Program-made: the position numbers and the translations under genes
Shown here: one piece after another, positions 43,265 to 54,845 of the stretch
Layout of the letters: each line of letters starts with the position of its first letter
Numbering within the stretch: position 1 is the stretch's first letter
Assembly: GCA_033557465.1 (NCBI GenBank)
Contig: CM066031.1
Span: 176,297,043 to 176,361,042, forward strand
DNA: 64,000 bases
DNA from: Ichthyophis bannanicus
Lineage: Eukaryota; Chordata; Amphibia; Gymnophiona; Ichthyophiidae
Direction: 5' to 3'
The notes under the pieces: model-generated
What the model saw: only the letters and a program-made list of their open reading frames with translations
What the model was told of the DNA's origin: nothing
Databases searched by the model: none

Positions 43265-43440
43265 CTCCAGGAACAAGCAGGAATGAGTCTTCACATATGG
43301 GTATCGTTGCTACCGACGGAGCCTGCACGGGAACGCTCCCCAGCGTCCAGAAAGAAAGCTTTTGGGAACATCCCACAGCGCCTGCGCGCTGCCTTCCCGC
43401 CTTTCCCAACCGCCTCTCCCAACCGCCTCTCTCCAGTTCA
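43265..43440 (+). repeat. DIRS-C left inverted terminal repeat
   Basis: It pairs with about 51215-51395 (landmarks TACCGACGGAGCCTGC, CTTTTGGGA, GCGCCTGCGCGCTGCC, CCAACCGCCTCTCTCCAGTTC). The left copy has a short local duplication of the CAACCGCCTCTC unit. Confidence 0.85.
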
Positions 43441-43641
43441 TCTTTTCCGCGGAGCCAGCAGGTCGTGTTCCTGTCACCGCTGAAGAAGTTCTTTATTTTC
43501 TTTTATTTCTTTGGTCGCACTTCTGCCTTCTTCGACGTCGGACCGGTACCGCCGGTCTTTCTTTCTTTAAAAAAAAAACAGACAAACTACCGTTTCCCAC
43601 TTCTATGCATTTTGGGCCTTAGGCCTAGGAAAAATTTCCTC

Positions 43642-45472
43642 ATGGAAAAGCCCGCTTCCGGGTTTAAAAAGTGCACTATTTCTGTCACAGACACCCATGA
43701 CTGGTGTCTAAAATGTTTGGGTCCTGACCACTCCATTACGGACTGTGAGTCCTGTGCCATGATGTCTAAAAGAGGTCGACAGAATCGAGCGGCCAACCTC
43801 AGTACCCTGTTTCCCTCTGATGCAGCTTCGGTGGCGTTGACGTCTTCCAGGGCTGCTTCTTCCTCCCATGGATCTCAGGTAACCAAACATGTTGAGCCGG
43901 TCCTCGAAGGGTAGATCTCCCTCCAAGTATCGAGATGCCTCCGGGCTTGCTCTCGAGGATTCTGCACTGGCAAAATTACCCCGACGGGAGGCTCCGGCTT
44001 CCAAAGCTTTATCTATGGGGTCACAGGTTGACATCGATGGCTCGGCCTCGACCGATCACCTGTTGCCATGTTCTGAGGTACCGGTGGTTTCCCCTGGTAC
44101 CGACATCCAGACATTGGTGGCATCGATGGATCAGAATATTCTGACCATGCAGCGTGCCATCACGGCATTCATACAAGCTGCGACGCCTCCGGTACCACAA
44201 CAAACTCCGTTGTCGGTTCCGGCACCGGCACCGATATCGGTTCCGGTGCCGGTACCGATTGCATCGACATCGGCTTCGGTGTCGACTGCAGCGGTACCTT
44301 GTTCTGTGATGCCCATCGGTACCGATCACTCCCGATGTCGATACCACTCGGTACGCGTATCGGGCTCTGCAGGAGCATCCAGACAGGCGATACTTCGATT
44401 CCTCCGAAGACTCTGATGAATCAGAGGCTTCTGTCGAAGCATCGATACTCCTTCCTCAGGAGCCCTCTTCTCCAAAAAGAAGAATGTCTCCTCCAGAAGA
44501 CTTGTCTTTTCAAGACTTCATTAGGGAAGTGGCCAGGGGCCTCTCCATTTCAGTGGCCCCTGAACCAGAGCCTAGAGCCAAGAAATTGGATATTTTACAA
44601 TATCCTAAGGCTTCTAAAGAGGCAGCTACTTTGCCAATTCATGAGATCCTTTATGATCACATGTTGGGCATCTGGGAGACTCCTCTCACCACCTCCCCTC
44701 ATTCTCGTAGGTTGGACACCATGTACCGTGTTCCTCCTTGTCCTGGCTTTCATAAGACTCAGCTTCTTCACCACTCTATTGTGGTGGAGTCTGCTATGAA
44801 GAAGATAGAGTGCAAAAAGACACTCATCCAATCCTCCAGGAAGAGAATGCAGAACCTTAAATGCTTTTGGCAGGAGAATTTTCCAGGCCAATATGCTTGC
44901 TGCCAGAATCAACTCCTATAGTCTCTATATGGGGATGTTTCTAAAAAGTTACAGATCATCTGCAAACTTTATCTCCCTTTATCTCAGAAGATAAAAGGGA
45001 GGAGTTTCTCACTTGGCTTAAGTATGCCCAGGATGTTTCCAAATTTTCCAACCGTGCAGCCTTTGACTCTTTTGAGTGTGCCAGCAGAGCCTCGGCTATT
45101 GCCGTAGGTGCACGCAGAGTGGCTTGGTTACAAGCTTCTGATTTGGAACCTTGGGTCCAGGATGGATTAGGAAATCTTCCTTGTACAGGTGAAAACCTTT
45201 TTGGCAAGGATTGGCAAGCAAAGGCCACTCAGATGGATGCTGAGAATTCGGACTTAGATAGACTTTCCAAGTCTACTTCTGCTCCTGCTAGAAAAAGGTT
45301 ATTAAAAAAGGCTTTCTTTCCCAAAAAGAGGAAATATTATCCTGCTTATGGTCAGCAGGTATCTTCTGCAGGTCGTTTTGCTGCAAAGCGACAGCACCAA
45401 CCTAAACAGGCCAAGGCTAAGGCTGCAAGGACTGCTACGGCCCAACAGCCTCAGCCTCCTCAGGACCTTTGA
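43642..45472 (+). pseudogene. DIRS-C gag, frameshifted
   Basis: It starts MEKPASGFKKCTISVTDTHDWCLKCLGPDHSITDCESCAMMSKRG, with the first Cys pair shortened by a small deletion. The frame closes at 43914; the following parts are in other frames (43889-44416, 44484-44921, 45119-45472). Conserved blocks: SPPEDLSFQDFIREVARGLS, MYRVPPCPGF, WLQASDLEPWVQDGLGNLPCTGENLFG and a basic Gln-rich C-terminus. DIRS-D has the intact version. Confidence 0.78.
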
Positions 45473-46584
45473 CTTACAACTAGAGAACTCAGCCTTTCTG
45501 GCTCTAAAAGAACCAGAGCCTCTCACCATTCCAGGAAGGTTAGCTCACTTTGCTCCCAGATGGGAACAAATCACAACAGAGCAATGGACCCTCTCCATCA
45601 TAAGGGAGGGGTACAAGCTTCATTTCTTAAACCTTCCTCCCCACACCATGGTGAGACAGTTCAATTCTCCAACATCTCTCCTCGTCCTTCTGGGTCAGGA
45701 GATTGCTACCCTTCTTGCCCAAGGGGCAATAGAAGAAGTACCCCTTCTTCAACAGGGCTCAGGGTTCTACTCCCCCTACTTTCTTATCCCAAAGAAAACA
45801 GGGGGCTACAGGCCCATATTAGATCTCAGAATTGAACAAGTTTCTATGCTGGGAGAAATTCAAGATGATTTCTCTCGGTGCTCTCCTTCCATTCCTTCAG
45901 AGTCAGGATTGGTTTTGTTCTCTAGATCTCAAGGATGCGTACACTCATGTCCTCATCCATCCAACACACAGAAGGTTCCTTCGGTTCCTTTATCAAGGAA
46001 AGCACTACCAATACAGAGTGCTTCCTTTCGGCCTGGCCTCTGCTCCAAGAGTGTTCACAAAATGCATGGCAGTAGTAGCTGCATTTCTACGCACTCTAGG
46101 AATATTTGTATTCCCATATCTGGACGACTGGCTCATCCGAGCTTCATCCCAGTCAGCGGCCCAGGCTTCCCTAGGCGTATTCTTCAGTATCTGGGACTTG
46201 TAATAAACATCCCAAAATCACAACTCACCCCTACTCAGTCATTGAAGTTCATAGGGGCTTTGCTGGATACCACAACTGCAAGGGCCTATCTTCCCCAGGC
46301 CCATTGCCTACGCTTGATGCAGTTAGCCTCTCAAATTTAGTTAAAGTCCCATTTAACTGCTCGAGAGATGTTACAACTGTTAGGCCACATGGCATCCACC
46401 GTGCATGTGGTTCCTTACGCTCGCCTTCACATGAGGGCAGCTCAGTGGACTCTGTCCACCCAATGGACCCAGGCATCAGGTTGCCTGTCAGACAAAATAG
46501 CAACCTCCAGTTGCCTCTTTTGGTCCCTCCAGTGGTGGAAGTCCACTCAAAATCTGTTGCTGGGGTCCCCCTTTCAACAGTTGC

Positions 46585-49088
46585 ATCCAACTACCTAACA
46601 TCAAGAGACCTAATTTCTCCACCCACCATTACCCCAGTGCCATGGTCTGACCATTACTTAATCGAGACCAAACTACGATATCAAGAGGACCAGACGAACG
46701 AAAGAGCTAACATCTCTCACACGCAAAGACGATTCAAACGTTTCGACAGGGACGAATTCATACAGGACACAACACAACACTTAAACGTTACCACAGACGA
46801 CCTAGAAGAACAAGTCTCCAGTTGGAACAGCATTCTAGCAAACGCCGCCAAACCATCTGATGGCGGGATCAAGAAACAACACCACAACAGGAGACAAAAC
46901 AAGCTATGGTACTCAGAAAAAATACGAAAGGAAAAGAGAAAGCTCAGGAAGATTGAACGGAGATGGAGAAAAAACAAGTCAACCGCCGACCAGCATCTCT
47001 ACCTAACAAAGCAAAAACAATACAATGAACTCATCAACCAATCAAAGAGGGAATTCCACACAAACATGATAAATACTTCTATCAACAAACCCAGAGAGCT
47101 TTTCGAAATAGTAAAGATCCTCACAAAAGAACAAACAGAAGGCGAAGTACAAGTTGACCCACAGGATTTCGCAGATCACATCAAAGACAAATTTCACTCC
47201 ACGGAGCGAACAACATCTAGTGGGACCACCAGGTCGGACGTACACCCCAAAACCTGGGGCACATTCTACTCACCCTCAACTGAACAGATATCCCACATCA
47301 TCTCTACAATCAATACAAGCACTGCCCCTACAGACCCGTGCCCAGTGTCATGGGTCAAAGCCACCAAATCCTGCTTCATCCCCACCATACATAAAATAAT
47401 ACACAACTCACTCACTCAAGGACTCATGCCAAAGCAACTAAAGCTTGCTTCAGTAAGACCAATCATAAAGAAAACAAATCTCGACAAAAAAGATCCAGCA
47501 GCATATCGACCAATCTCCAGCATACCCTTCCTTGCAAAAATCATCGAAAAAACGGTCCAACTACAACTTCAGGAACACATCGACAAACAGGAAACACTCG
47601 ATGACAACCAACACGGATTTCGTCCCAACCATGGAGTCGAAACGCTACTGATCTACCTCTTCGACAGCATCCTAACAATAATCGACAACACCATGAATGG
47701 AATCATAATGATCTTCATCGACATCTCCTCAGCCTTCGACACAGTGGACCACAACACCCTCCTAGAAAGACTAAAGAACACTGGTATACACGGTATCACA
47801 TTGAAGTGGTTCCACTCGTACCTAACCGAAAGACAGCTACAGGTCAAGTCAGGACACAACACCTCCCGACCCATAAACGTCCAACAAGGAGTACCTCAAG
47901 GATCCGCACTCTCAGCTCTCCTATTTAACATCTACATACAACCAATTTGCAATATCATGAAAAAGAACAACATTCAATACACAATATATGCAGACGACAT
48001 AATGATTTACACCCCAATATCAATCAACAACCCGGACTTCTCTAAGATAACAGACTGCCTCACCCAAATGGAGAGTTGGTGTCAAAACAACAACCTAGCA
48101 ATAAACTACAACAAGACCGAAGCCCTAATCATCACCCGGAACCAAGGCTTCAAACACCCACCAAATTTAAAGATACAAAGCACCACTATACCAATAAGAT
48201 CAGAAGTGAGATACCTCGGAGTTACTCTGGACAATAAACTCAATCTCAAACCTCACATAGACAAAACAACCCAAAAAGCCTACTACAAGATGCGAATCAT
48301 CAGGAGACTAAAGCCGCTCCTTGCCCCGGAACACTTCCGTACCGTCTGTCAAGCACTGATAACCCCACTACTGGACTTCTGCAATCCGATATACCTCGGC
48401 CTACCGAAATAAGCCCTCAAACCTCTACAACTAGCACAAAACACTGCTGCACGAATCATAACAGGAACGGCAAGACAGGAGCACATCACACCCACCTTAA
48501 AGGACTTACACTGGCTTCCAATCGGTGCACGCATCAAATACAAAACTATCATAAACATATTCAAGATCAAACACCACACATCAGCCAACAGCCTACACAC
48601 ACTCATACAATCAGACACCAGTACGCGTCCCAGAAGGAAACAAACCCACAACAGAGTCAGCACCCCCAGTGAATACAAACACACACGCAAGGACACAACA
48701 GACAGAGCACTCTCAATGGCCGCTCCAACAATATGGAACAAACTCCCGGACGACTTGAGGGCCGCTACAGACCTAAAAGACTTCAGAAAACAGCTAAAAA
48801 CCATACTGTTCATAGAACACTATGGACACATCACATAACTTCAGAGAATGAACAACAGCACATGATCCCGCCTAACCAATGTATGCATGGAATTTGTTTT
48901 TGCACCACTGTATATAGCCCACTCTGTAAATAGCTCATACCAATCTAGCACACAACACGACACACACTCAATTTCCCCCCACTGCATGTATAACACACTC
49001 ACCTGACCTGATTGTTTGCCGTGATACCACCTTAATTATTAAGATAAGGCGGTTTAGAAATACTGTTAAATAAATAAATAAATAAATA
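46585..49088 (+). mobile_element. L2-like LINE, 5'-truncated, inserted in DIRS-C pol
   Basis: AACAGTTGC flanks both sides (46576-46584 and 49089-49097). The element begins within the endonuclease and ends with an ACCACCTTAATTATTAAGATAAGGCGG-like tail (in pieces) and (AAAT)n. It is the innermost layer of the nest. Confidence 0.88.
46590..48838 (+). pseudogene. L2-like ORF2 (endonuclease end plus RT), one premature stop
   Basis: It begins at the endonuclease C-terminus (VPWSDHYLIE). RT: AYRPISSIPFLAKIIEK, NQHGFRPNHGVETLL, IMIFIDISSAFDTVDHNTLL (motif A), VPQGSALSALLFNIYI, IYADDIMIY (motif C), VRYLGVTLDNKL. The frame is open for more than 600 codons to a TAA at 48410-48412. Past it the same frame continues with LKPLQLAQNTAARIITG, HITPTLKDLHWLPIGARIKYK and APTIWNKLPDDLR to a stop at 48836-48838. 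The TAA is therefore a nonsense change in an otherwise well-kept gene. Confidence 0.85.
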
Positions 49089-49861
49089 AACAGTTGCTAC
49101 CCCAAGCAACCCTTACAACAGATGCCTCTCCAAAGGGTTGAGGAGCTCATCTACAAGATATCTCCACCCAGGGCATCTGGTCTCCACAGGAGACATCTCT
49201 AAATATCAACCTCTTAGAGCTCAGAGCAATTCTTCTAGCTCTCAGAGTCTTCCACACCCTGCTCAGCTACAAGACAGTCCTCATCCACACGGACAACCAA
49301 GTAGCCATGTTCTACGTGAACAAGCAGGGCGGGACTGGCTCTCTGTCGCTTTGCAACGAAGCTTTGAGATTGTGGGCCTTCGCCAGAGAGCACCAAATTC
49401 ATCTCGTGGCAGTGTATCTTCCAGGGGTTCAAAACTCTTGGGCAGACAGACTCGGTCGAGTTCTGCTTCCACACGAATGGTCCCTCCATGGGGACCAGAT
49501 AGCCAGGATCTTCCGAATTTGGGGAACCCCGGACATAGACCTGTTTGCAAGTCCGTGGAATGCCAAACTTCCCTGGTTCTGTTCCAGGATTCCGTGTCAG
49601 GGAGTTCAGGCCAGGGATGCCTTCCTCCTTCATTGGGGGCAAGACGTCCTCTATGCCTTTCCACCCATTCCCCTAATTCCCAAGACACTGTTCAAGCTGC
49701 AGAGAGACAAGGGGTTTATGATCCTCATAGCACCACGTTGGCCACGCCAAGTGTGGTACCCTCTACTTCTGCATCTCTCTCAAGCTCCCTCCCTGGACTT
49801 GGGATCTGCTCCAGACCTCCTGTCCCAGGAGGAGGGAACGTTGTGGCACCCAAATCCCCAG

Positions 49862-50934
49862 TCTCTTCATCTCAGGGCCTGGTTGCTGAAGTCCTAGACC
49901 TTCAAGATTTGCAACTTTCTCAGCAGGTGAAGGATATCCTTCATGCTTCCAGAAAGCCTTCCACTAGACGTTCCTATGCTTTTAAATGGAAAAGGTTTAC
50001 CATTTGGTTTGCAGAGAAGGGTCTTAACCCTCTTGCAATACCTCTGAATTCTTTACTAGAGTATTTGCTGCATTTATCCCATGCAGGCCTTAAAATGAAT
50101 TCAGTAAGGGTCCATTTGAGTGCTATTGCAGCATCCCTTAAGCCTCTCAATGGACAGCCTATTTCCTCTCATCCTCTTATTGCAAGATTCATGAGAGGCC
50201 TTCTTTTAACCAAACCTCCCATTAGACCACCTCCAGTGGCATGGGACTTGAATTTGGTTCTTGGCCAGCTTATGAAGCCACCCTTTGAACCCTTAGCCAC
50301 TACCTCCTTGAAATTCCTTTCTTGGAAAGTTATTTTTCTCATTGCAGTCACCTCAGCTCGCCGCATCAGTGAGCTGCAAGCCTTGGTGGCTAATCCTCCT
50401 TATACAAGGTTCCATCATGACAAGGTAGTCCTCAGGACTAATCCACACTTTATGCATAAAGTGGTCTCACCTTTTCATCTGAACCAGGAGGTGTATTTAC
50501 CTGTCTTTTTTCCAGGACCTCATGCATCAAGTGCAGAGAGGAATCTCCATACCCTGGATTGTAAGAGAGTGCTCGCTTTTTACTTACAAAGGACACAGCA
50601 ACATAGAAAGTCCTCTCAACTCTTTGTTGCTTTTGATCCCTCTCATTTGGGACTTCCAGTCTCTAAGAGAACTCTGTCCAATTGGATTGCTCAGTGTATT
50701 TCTTTCGCCTACCAGAGTAAGAACCTTTCTCTGGAGGGCCATGTCACAGCTCACAATGTGAGAGCCATGGCAGCCTCTATGGCTCATCTGAACTCTGTGT
50801 CCATCAACCAAATCTGTCGAGCGGCCACCTGGGCCTCGGTTCATACCTTTGCAGCCCATTACTGCTTGGACAAGGACTCCTGCCGGGATGCCTTGTTTGG
50901 TCAGGCTGTTCTCAAACACCTGTTCCATACCTAA
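49862..50934 (+). CDS. DIRS-C tyrosine recombinase, open
   Basis: The open frame extends from 49138 to 50934 (598 codons); the recombinase proper starts near 49870. Blocks: LSQQVKDILHASRKPSTRRSYAFKWKRFTIWF, HLSHAGLKMNSVRVHLSAIAAS, AVTSARRISELQALV (first Arg), THN-type HNVRAMAAS with His and Arg of HxxR (about 50752), AATWASVHTFAAHYCLDKDS (catalytic Tyr, about 50860), ending FGQAVLKHLFHT. All four visible catalytic positions are kept. It is the only DIRS-C gene without a break, and overlaps the end of pol. Confidence 0.85.
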
Positions 50935-51043
50935 TCAACTCCTACCCCCCATCCCTGGTTGGATGCCCGAGATCCATGGGGGCAGGTAGAGCCCTTCTCA
51001 GGGACTCACAACCTTGGAGATCTCCCTGGCATCTCTAACTGGG

Positions 51044-51149
51044 GAGTCCCCATATGTGAAGACTCATTCCTGCTTGTTTCTGGAGATAGCACAGTTACTT
51101 ACCTGTAACAGGTGATCTCTGGGAACAGCAGGAATAAGTCTTCACAACC
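51044..51149 (+). repeat. DIRS-C internal complementary region
   Basis: It joins the complements of the left edge (…CTGCTTGTTTCTGGAGATA) and right edge (GCACAGTTACTTACCTGTAA…) of this element. Confidence 0.85.
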
Positions 51150-51214
51150 CACCCACCTCCCCTAGTAGTTGTATCTCTCTATCTATATTTCCTTTCCTCT
51201 CTCTCTTTGTCTCA

Positions 51215-51415
51215 GCTTAAAACTCGAACTGGAGAGAGGCGGTTGGGAAAGGCGGGAAGGCAGCACGCAGGCGCTGTGGGATGCTCCCAAAAGCTTTCTT
51301 TCTGGATGCTGGGGAGCGTTCCTGCGCAGGCTCCGTCGGTACCGACGATACCCATATGTGAAGACTTATTCCTGCTGTTCCCAGAGATCACCTGTTACAG
51401 GTAAGTAACTGTGCT
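51215..51415 (+). repeat. DIRS-C right inverted terminal repeat and extension
   Basis: It mirrors 43265-43440 and ends GGTAAGTAACTGTGCT. Confidence 0.85.
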
Positions 51416-54121
51416 TTCCAGGTCATTTATGAATATGTCAAACAGCAGCGGACCCCACACAGATCCCTGGGATACACCACTATTCACCTTTCTCCATTGG
51501 GAAAATTGGCCATTTAGCCCTACCCTCTGCTTTCTATCTTTTAACCAGTTCCTGATCCACAATAGTACACTGCCTCCTATCCCATGACTCTTTAGTTTTG
51601 CCAAAAGTCTCTGATGGAGGGACCTTGTCAAAGGCTTTCTAAAAGTCCAAATACACTATAGCAGCCGACACACCTTTGTCTACCTGTTTATTCACACCTT
51701 CCAAAAAACATAACAGATTAGTAAGACAAGATCTTCCTTGTCTAAATAAAGCCATGTTGGCTGTCTCTCATTAAGCCATGACTGTCTACATGTTCAGCAA
51801 TTTTGTTCTTTGATGGTTTCTACCATTTTTCCCGGTACTGACGTCAGGCTCACTGGTCTGTAGTTTTCCGGATCACCCCGGAACCCTTTTTAAAAATTGG
51901 TGTTATGTCGCCATCCTCCGAACTTCAGGTATTACAGATAATTTTAATGATAGTTTGCAGACCTGCTATTAGTAATCTGTGATCTCATATTTGAGTTCTT
52001 TCAACACCCTTGGATGTATATCATCCGGCCCAGGTGATTTGCTACTCTTCAGTTTATCTAATAGTTGTAATGCATCTTCCCGATGTATCGATATTTCCTT
52101 CAATTCTTCCGCACCTTTAAATACCACTTCAGTGATGGGTATTATCCCTACATCTTCCTCAGTAAAGACCGAAGCAAAGAATTCATTCAGTCTCTCCGCT
52201 ATCGCCTTGTTGCCTCTTAGTGCCCCTTTAAACTCTCTATCATCTAATGGACCAACTGACTCACAGGTTTTTTGCTACGAATGTACTTGAAAAAAGTCTT
52301 TACGCGTTTTTGCTTCCGCAGCAAGCTGATTCTCAAATTCTCCCTTTGCCTGCCTTATCAATGCCTTGCATTTAACTTGCCAATGCTTGTGCTTTTTCCA
52401 GGTTTCATCATTTGGCTCTTTTTTCCATTTCCTGAAAGATGTTTTTTTGGCAACAACAGCCTCTGACCTCACCTTTAAACCATGCTGGCAGTTTTTTGGA
52501 CTTTCTTCCACTTTTCTTAAAGCGTGGAATACAGCTGGTCTGGGCTTCCAAGATAGTATTTTTAAACACCCAGCTTGATGTAAGTCTTTAACCTTTGCAA
52601 CTGCTCCTTTTAGTTTTTTCTTAACTATTTTCCTCATTTTATCATAGTCTCCCTTTCGAAAGTTAAAAGTTAGTACTGTGGATTTCCTTACTGTTCCTCC
52701 TCCACTAATTAAATCAAACGCGATCATGCTATGATCACTATTGCCAAGTGGCCCCAACACCTTTATTCTTGCACCAGATCTGGTGTTCCACTAAGAACTA
52801 GGTCCAATATGGCTTCCCGAACTCTGGTTGATTCATGAACCAGCTGCTCCAAGAAGCAGTCATTTATTTCATCTAGGAACTTTATCTCCCTAGCATGTCC
52901 TGCCGTGACACTGACCCAGTCGATACCAGGGTAATTGAAATAGTCCATTATTACTGTGCTGTAACTTTTGTTAGCTTCCTTGATTTCTTTGAGCATTTCA
53001 TCATCCATTTGTTCATTCTGGCCAGACAGTCGATAGTACACCCCCACTGCCATCGCCTTCCCCTTTTTACATGGAATTTCAATTCATAGAGATTCTACAG
53101 CAAATTTTTTTTCCTGCAAAACTTTAATCTTTTCTGTCTCAATGACCTCTCTAACATAGAGTGCAACCCCTCCACCAATTTGATCAGCTCTATCATTACG
53201 ATAGTTTGTACCAAGGTATCAGTGTCCCACTGGTTGTCCTCCTTCCACCATGTCTCAAGATTCCAATCATATCTAACCTCTCATTTAGTGCTAGATATTA
53301 TAACTCTCCCATCTTATTTTTTAGAGTTCTAGCATTTTCATAGAAGTATTTTAGAGACTGTACTTTTTTCATATTAATCTGGCTATTGGTAGGCATGGGT
53401 AATTTGGGATCTTTAAGCTCTGTTTGCTCCATACTTGAGGGCATTTGGGATACTTTACTCTTTTTTGGAACCTCTCTGCTTTTGGCATTATCCTTCAAGG
53501 ATACATTCTTCTGAACATGCGCTCTTGTGTGACTGTCGGCTTTCCCCTATTATCTAGTTTAAAAGCTGCTCTATCTCTGGTGGTCTTCCCAAGACCTCAC
53601 GCATCTCGTGCAGAGGCAACCGTGCACACACTTGACTGCAAGAGGGCTCTTGCCTTCTATCTCCAAAGAACACAGGACATTAGAAAATCCTCTCAATCGT
53701 TTGTCTTTTGATCCTAATCACCTGGGTCTCCATTTAACAAAACGCACACTCTCCAGATGGATAGCAGATTGCATTTCACTGACATACAACAAAGCAGGAC
53801 TTACCCTTACTGGACATATTACTGCTCACATTGTCCGAGCCATGGCAACATCGGTGGCCAATCTATGCTCTGTAGCCATCGATGAGATTTGCCGGGCTGC
53901 AACATGGTTCTCCATCCATACTTTAGCTGCCCACTACTACTGCTTGGACAAGGACTCCTGCTGGGATGCGGCATTCAGCCAGGCGGTTCTTCAACATCTC
54001 TTTGGAACAACTCCTAATCCCCCACTATTCTTGCCAGATCTCCTTGGTGGGGAAGTTTAGGTTCAGATGACCTTGTCCGGCTTTCTGACCCAGTTCAACT
54101 CTTCAAAGATCTGGGAGCTAG

Positions 54122-54252
54122 GGAGTCCCATATGTGAAGACTACATTCCTGCTTGTTCCTGGAGATAAAATGGTTACTCACCTGTAACCGGTCATGTGTA
54201 TCGGTAAGGGAGGTGATCTCTGGGAACAGCAGGAATTTAGTCTTCACAACCC
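54122..54252 (+). repeat. DIRS-B internal complementary region
   Basis: It has the same design as the other ICRs (CCCATATGTGAAGAC...GTTCCTGGAGA / TGGTTACTCACCTGTAAC) but with about 25 extra bp (CATGTGTATCGGTAAGGG) near 54192. Confidence 0.75.
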
Positions 54253-54318
54253 ACCCTCCTCCCGTGGAGTTGTAGGGTTGGTTGTTTGTTTTTCACTTCT
54301 TCTGTTCAGCTACAAACT

Positions 54319-54510
54319 CAACTGAGAAAAGGGAGTTAGGAGAGCGGGATGACAGTAGCGGAGGTGCAGTGGAGTCCTCCCAAAGGCTTTCCTGTTGCTA
54401 GCTGGGGAGTTTCTCATGCGGGCTCTGTCGGTACCTGATGTCACCCATATGTGAAGATTAAATTCCCGCTGTTCCCGGAGATTACCTGTTCCAGGTGAGT
54501 AACTACACTT
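54319..54510 (+). repeat. DIRS-B right inverted terminal repeat and extension
   Basis: It mirrors 38385-38535 and ends CCAGGTGAGTAACTACAC. The flank reads TTTCTC. Confidence 0.8.
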
Positions 54511-54845
54511 TCTCTATTGGTCCTATGTAATTTTTGTAAGATTTTGTATTACTTCACAATATGCCCAGTACTGGCGAGGGTTTATATCGCTGTTACTGAA
54601 ATGACAAGAGAATCAGAAAATATTTTTGATAAGTTGAGTTCTGTGGGAAATGTCCTAGTTTTTTCCCTGTGCCCATTAATGGACAAGGACTTTCTTTGAA
54701 AGTAGAATACATGTTCAAGAAGAAAAAGCGAGAAGTTTAAAGCACCAAAATAAAATTAGTTATAATAGTTTTATTTTGGTGTTATAAACTATGATGTGGT
54801 TCTTTTTGTTTTTGTTCTTTTAATGTGTGACCACCTTGTTTCCTT
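54511..54845. other. Intronic spacer with a short hairpin
   Basis: AT-rich, no gene. It contains a perfect inverted repeat at 54743-54781: CACCAAAATAAAA and TTTTATTTTGGTG, 13-bp arms around a 13-base loop. Confidence 0.6.

Larger units (their letters stand above)
45473..49897 (+). pseudogene. DIRS-C pol, split by an L2 LINE
   Basis: Left part 45473-46584: RT with GGYRPILDLR, LKDAYTHVLIHPTHRRFLRF, LPFGLASAPRVFTKCM and FPYLDDWLI (about 46113-46140). Frame changes occur near 45829 and 46175, and a stop at 46338-46340. Right part 49098-49897: RNase H (TTDAS..., IHTDNQVAMFYVNKQGGTG, ADRLGRVL) and the MT-like tail (IDLFASPWNAKLPWF, LYAFPPIPLIPKTLFKLQ, APRWPRQVWYPLL). A TGA near 49138 stands where a Trp codon is expected. 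Confidence 0.8.
43262..51415 (+). mobile_element. DIRS-C, complete, interrupted by an L2 LINE
   Basis: Without the 2.5-kb L2 it is about 5.65 kb. Left and right ITRs, gag, pol, an open recombinase and an ICR are present. Its subfamily is that of DIRS-D. The CR1 flanks join without loss or duplication at CCCTTTTCCAGG, the sequence still uninterrupted in the CR1 copy at 9237-9250. Confidence 0.9.
42690..53350 (-). pseudogene. CR1 ORF2, split by DIRS-C and degenerate
   Basis: Minus-strand pieces: NARTLKNKMGEL (about 53320), endonuclease MAVGVYYRLSG...DYFNYPGIDW...LDLVLSGTPDLV (53053-52763), linker (52760-52275), RT LLAKLKSHGIGGSVLLWIRNWLKDR (51631-51420), then FADDTKLF to [29 protein letters not shown] (43260-42690). 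Stops and frameshifts occur throughout. DIRS-C lies just upstream of the catalytic FADD motif. Confidence 0.8.
42259..53578 (-). mobile_element. CR1 LINE inserted in DIRS-B recombinase; holds DIRS-C
   Basis: The CR1 3' tail starts at 42259 (complement of ...GGGTCAGACCAAGG...). RT C-terminus lies at 42690-43261 and the rest at 51416-53578. The pieces join exactly: the RT reads ...LLFDIFINDLE up to 51420 and resumes KGITSEVIKFADDTKLF at about 43260. The 5' end near 53578 matches the CR1 at about 6752. It is the same family as 5796-9941. Confidence 0.88.
41650..54058 (+). pseudogene. DIRS-B tyrosine recombinase, split by the CR1 nest
   Basis: The left part (41650-42258) carries SSRKPSTRRAYSLKWHRYASWC, MLQYLLHLSSLGLETN, VARFMR and PPFEPLATTHLRYL, ending at VVSPFHINQSV. 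After the insert, 53579-54058 continues with FPRPHASRAEATVHTLDCKRALAFYLQRTQ, KRTLSRWIADCISLTY, AHIVRAMATS (HxxR) and AATWFSIHTLAAHYYCLDKDS (catalytic Tyr, with one extra Tyr). Frameshifts are present near 41815, 42100 and 53711. Confidence 0.8.
38383..54510 (+). mobile_element. DIRS-B, RT-deleted, outermost layer of a four-level nest
   Basis: The left terminus is at about 38383 and the right terminus at about 54510. Gag occupies 38754-41340, a pol stump 41340-41640, and recombinase 41650-42258 resumed at 53579-54058. The ICR is 54122-54252. A CR1 (42259-53578, itself holding DIRS-C) splits the recombinase, and a palindromic hAT composite (38977-39530) splits gag. The RT and RNase H are missing. 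Confidence 0.85.

Noticed and set aside
46304..46584. Continuous frame from DIRS-C into the L2 ORF suggesting a fusion protein
   Set aside because: The left 280 bp is an off-frame reading of DIRS-C pol; the L2 begins at 46585 after its target duplication, so the join is chance.
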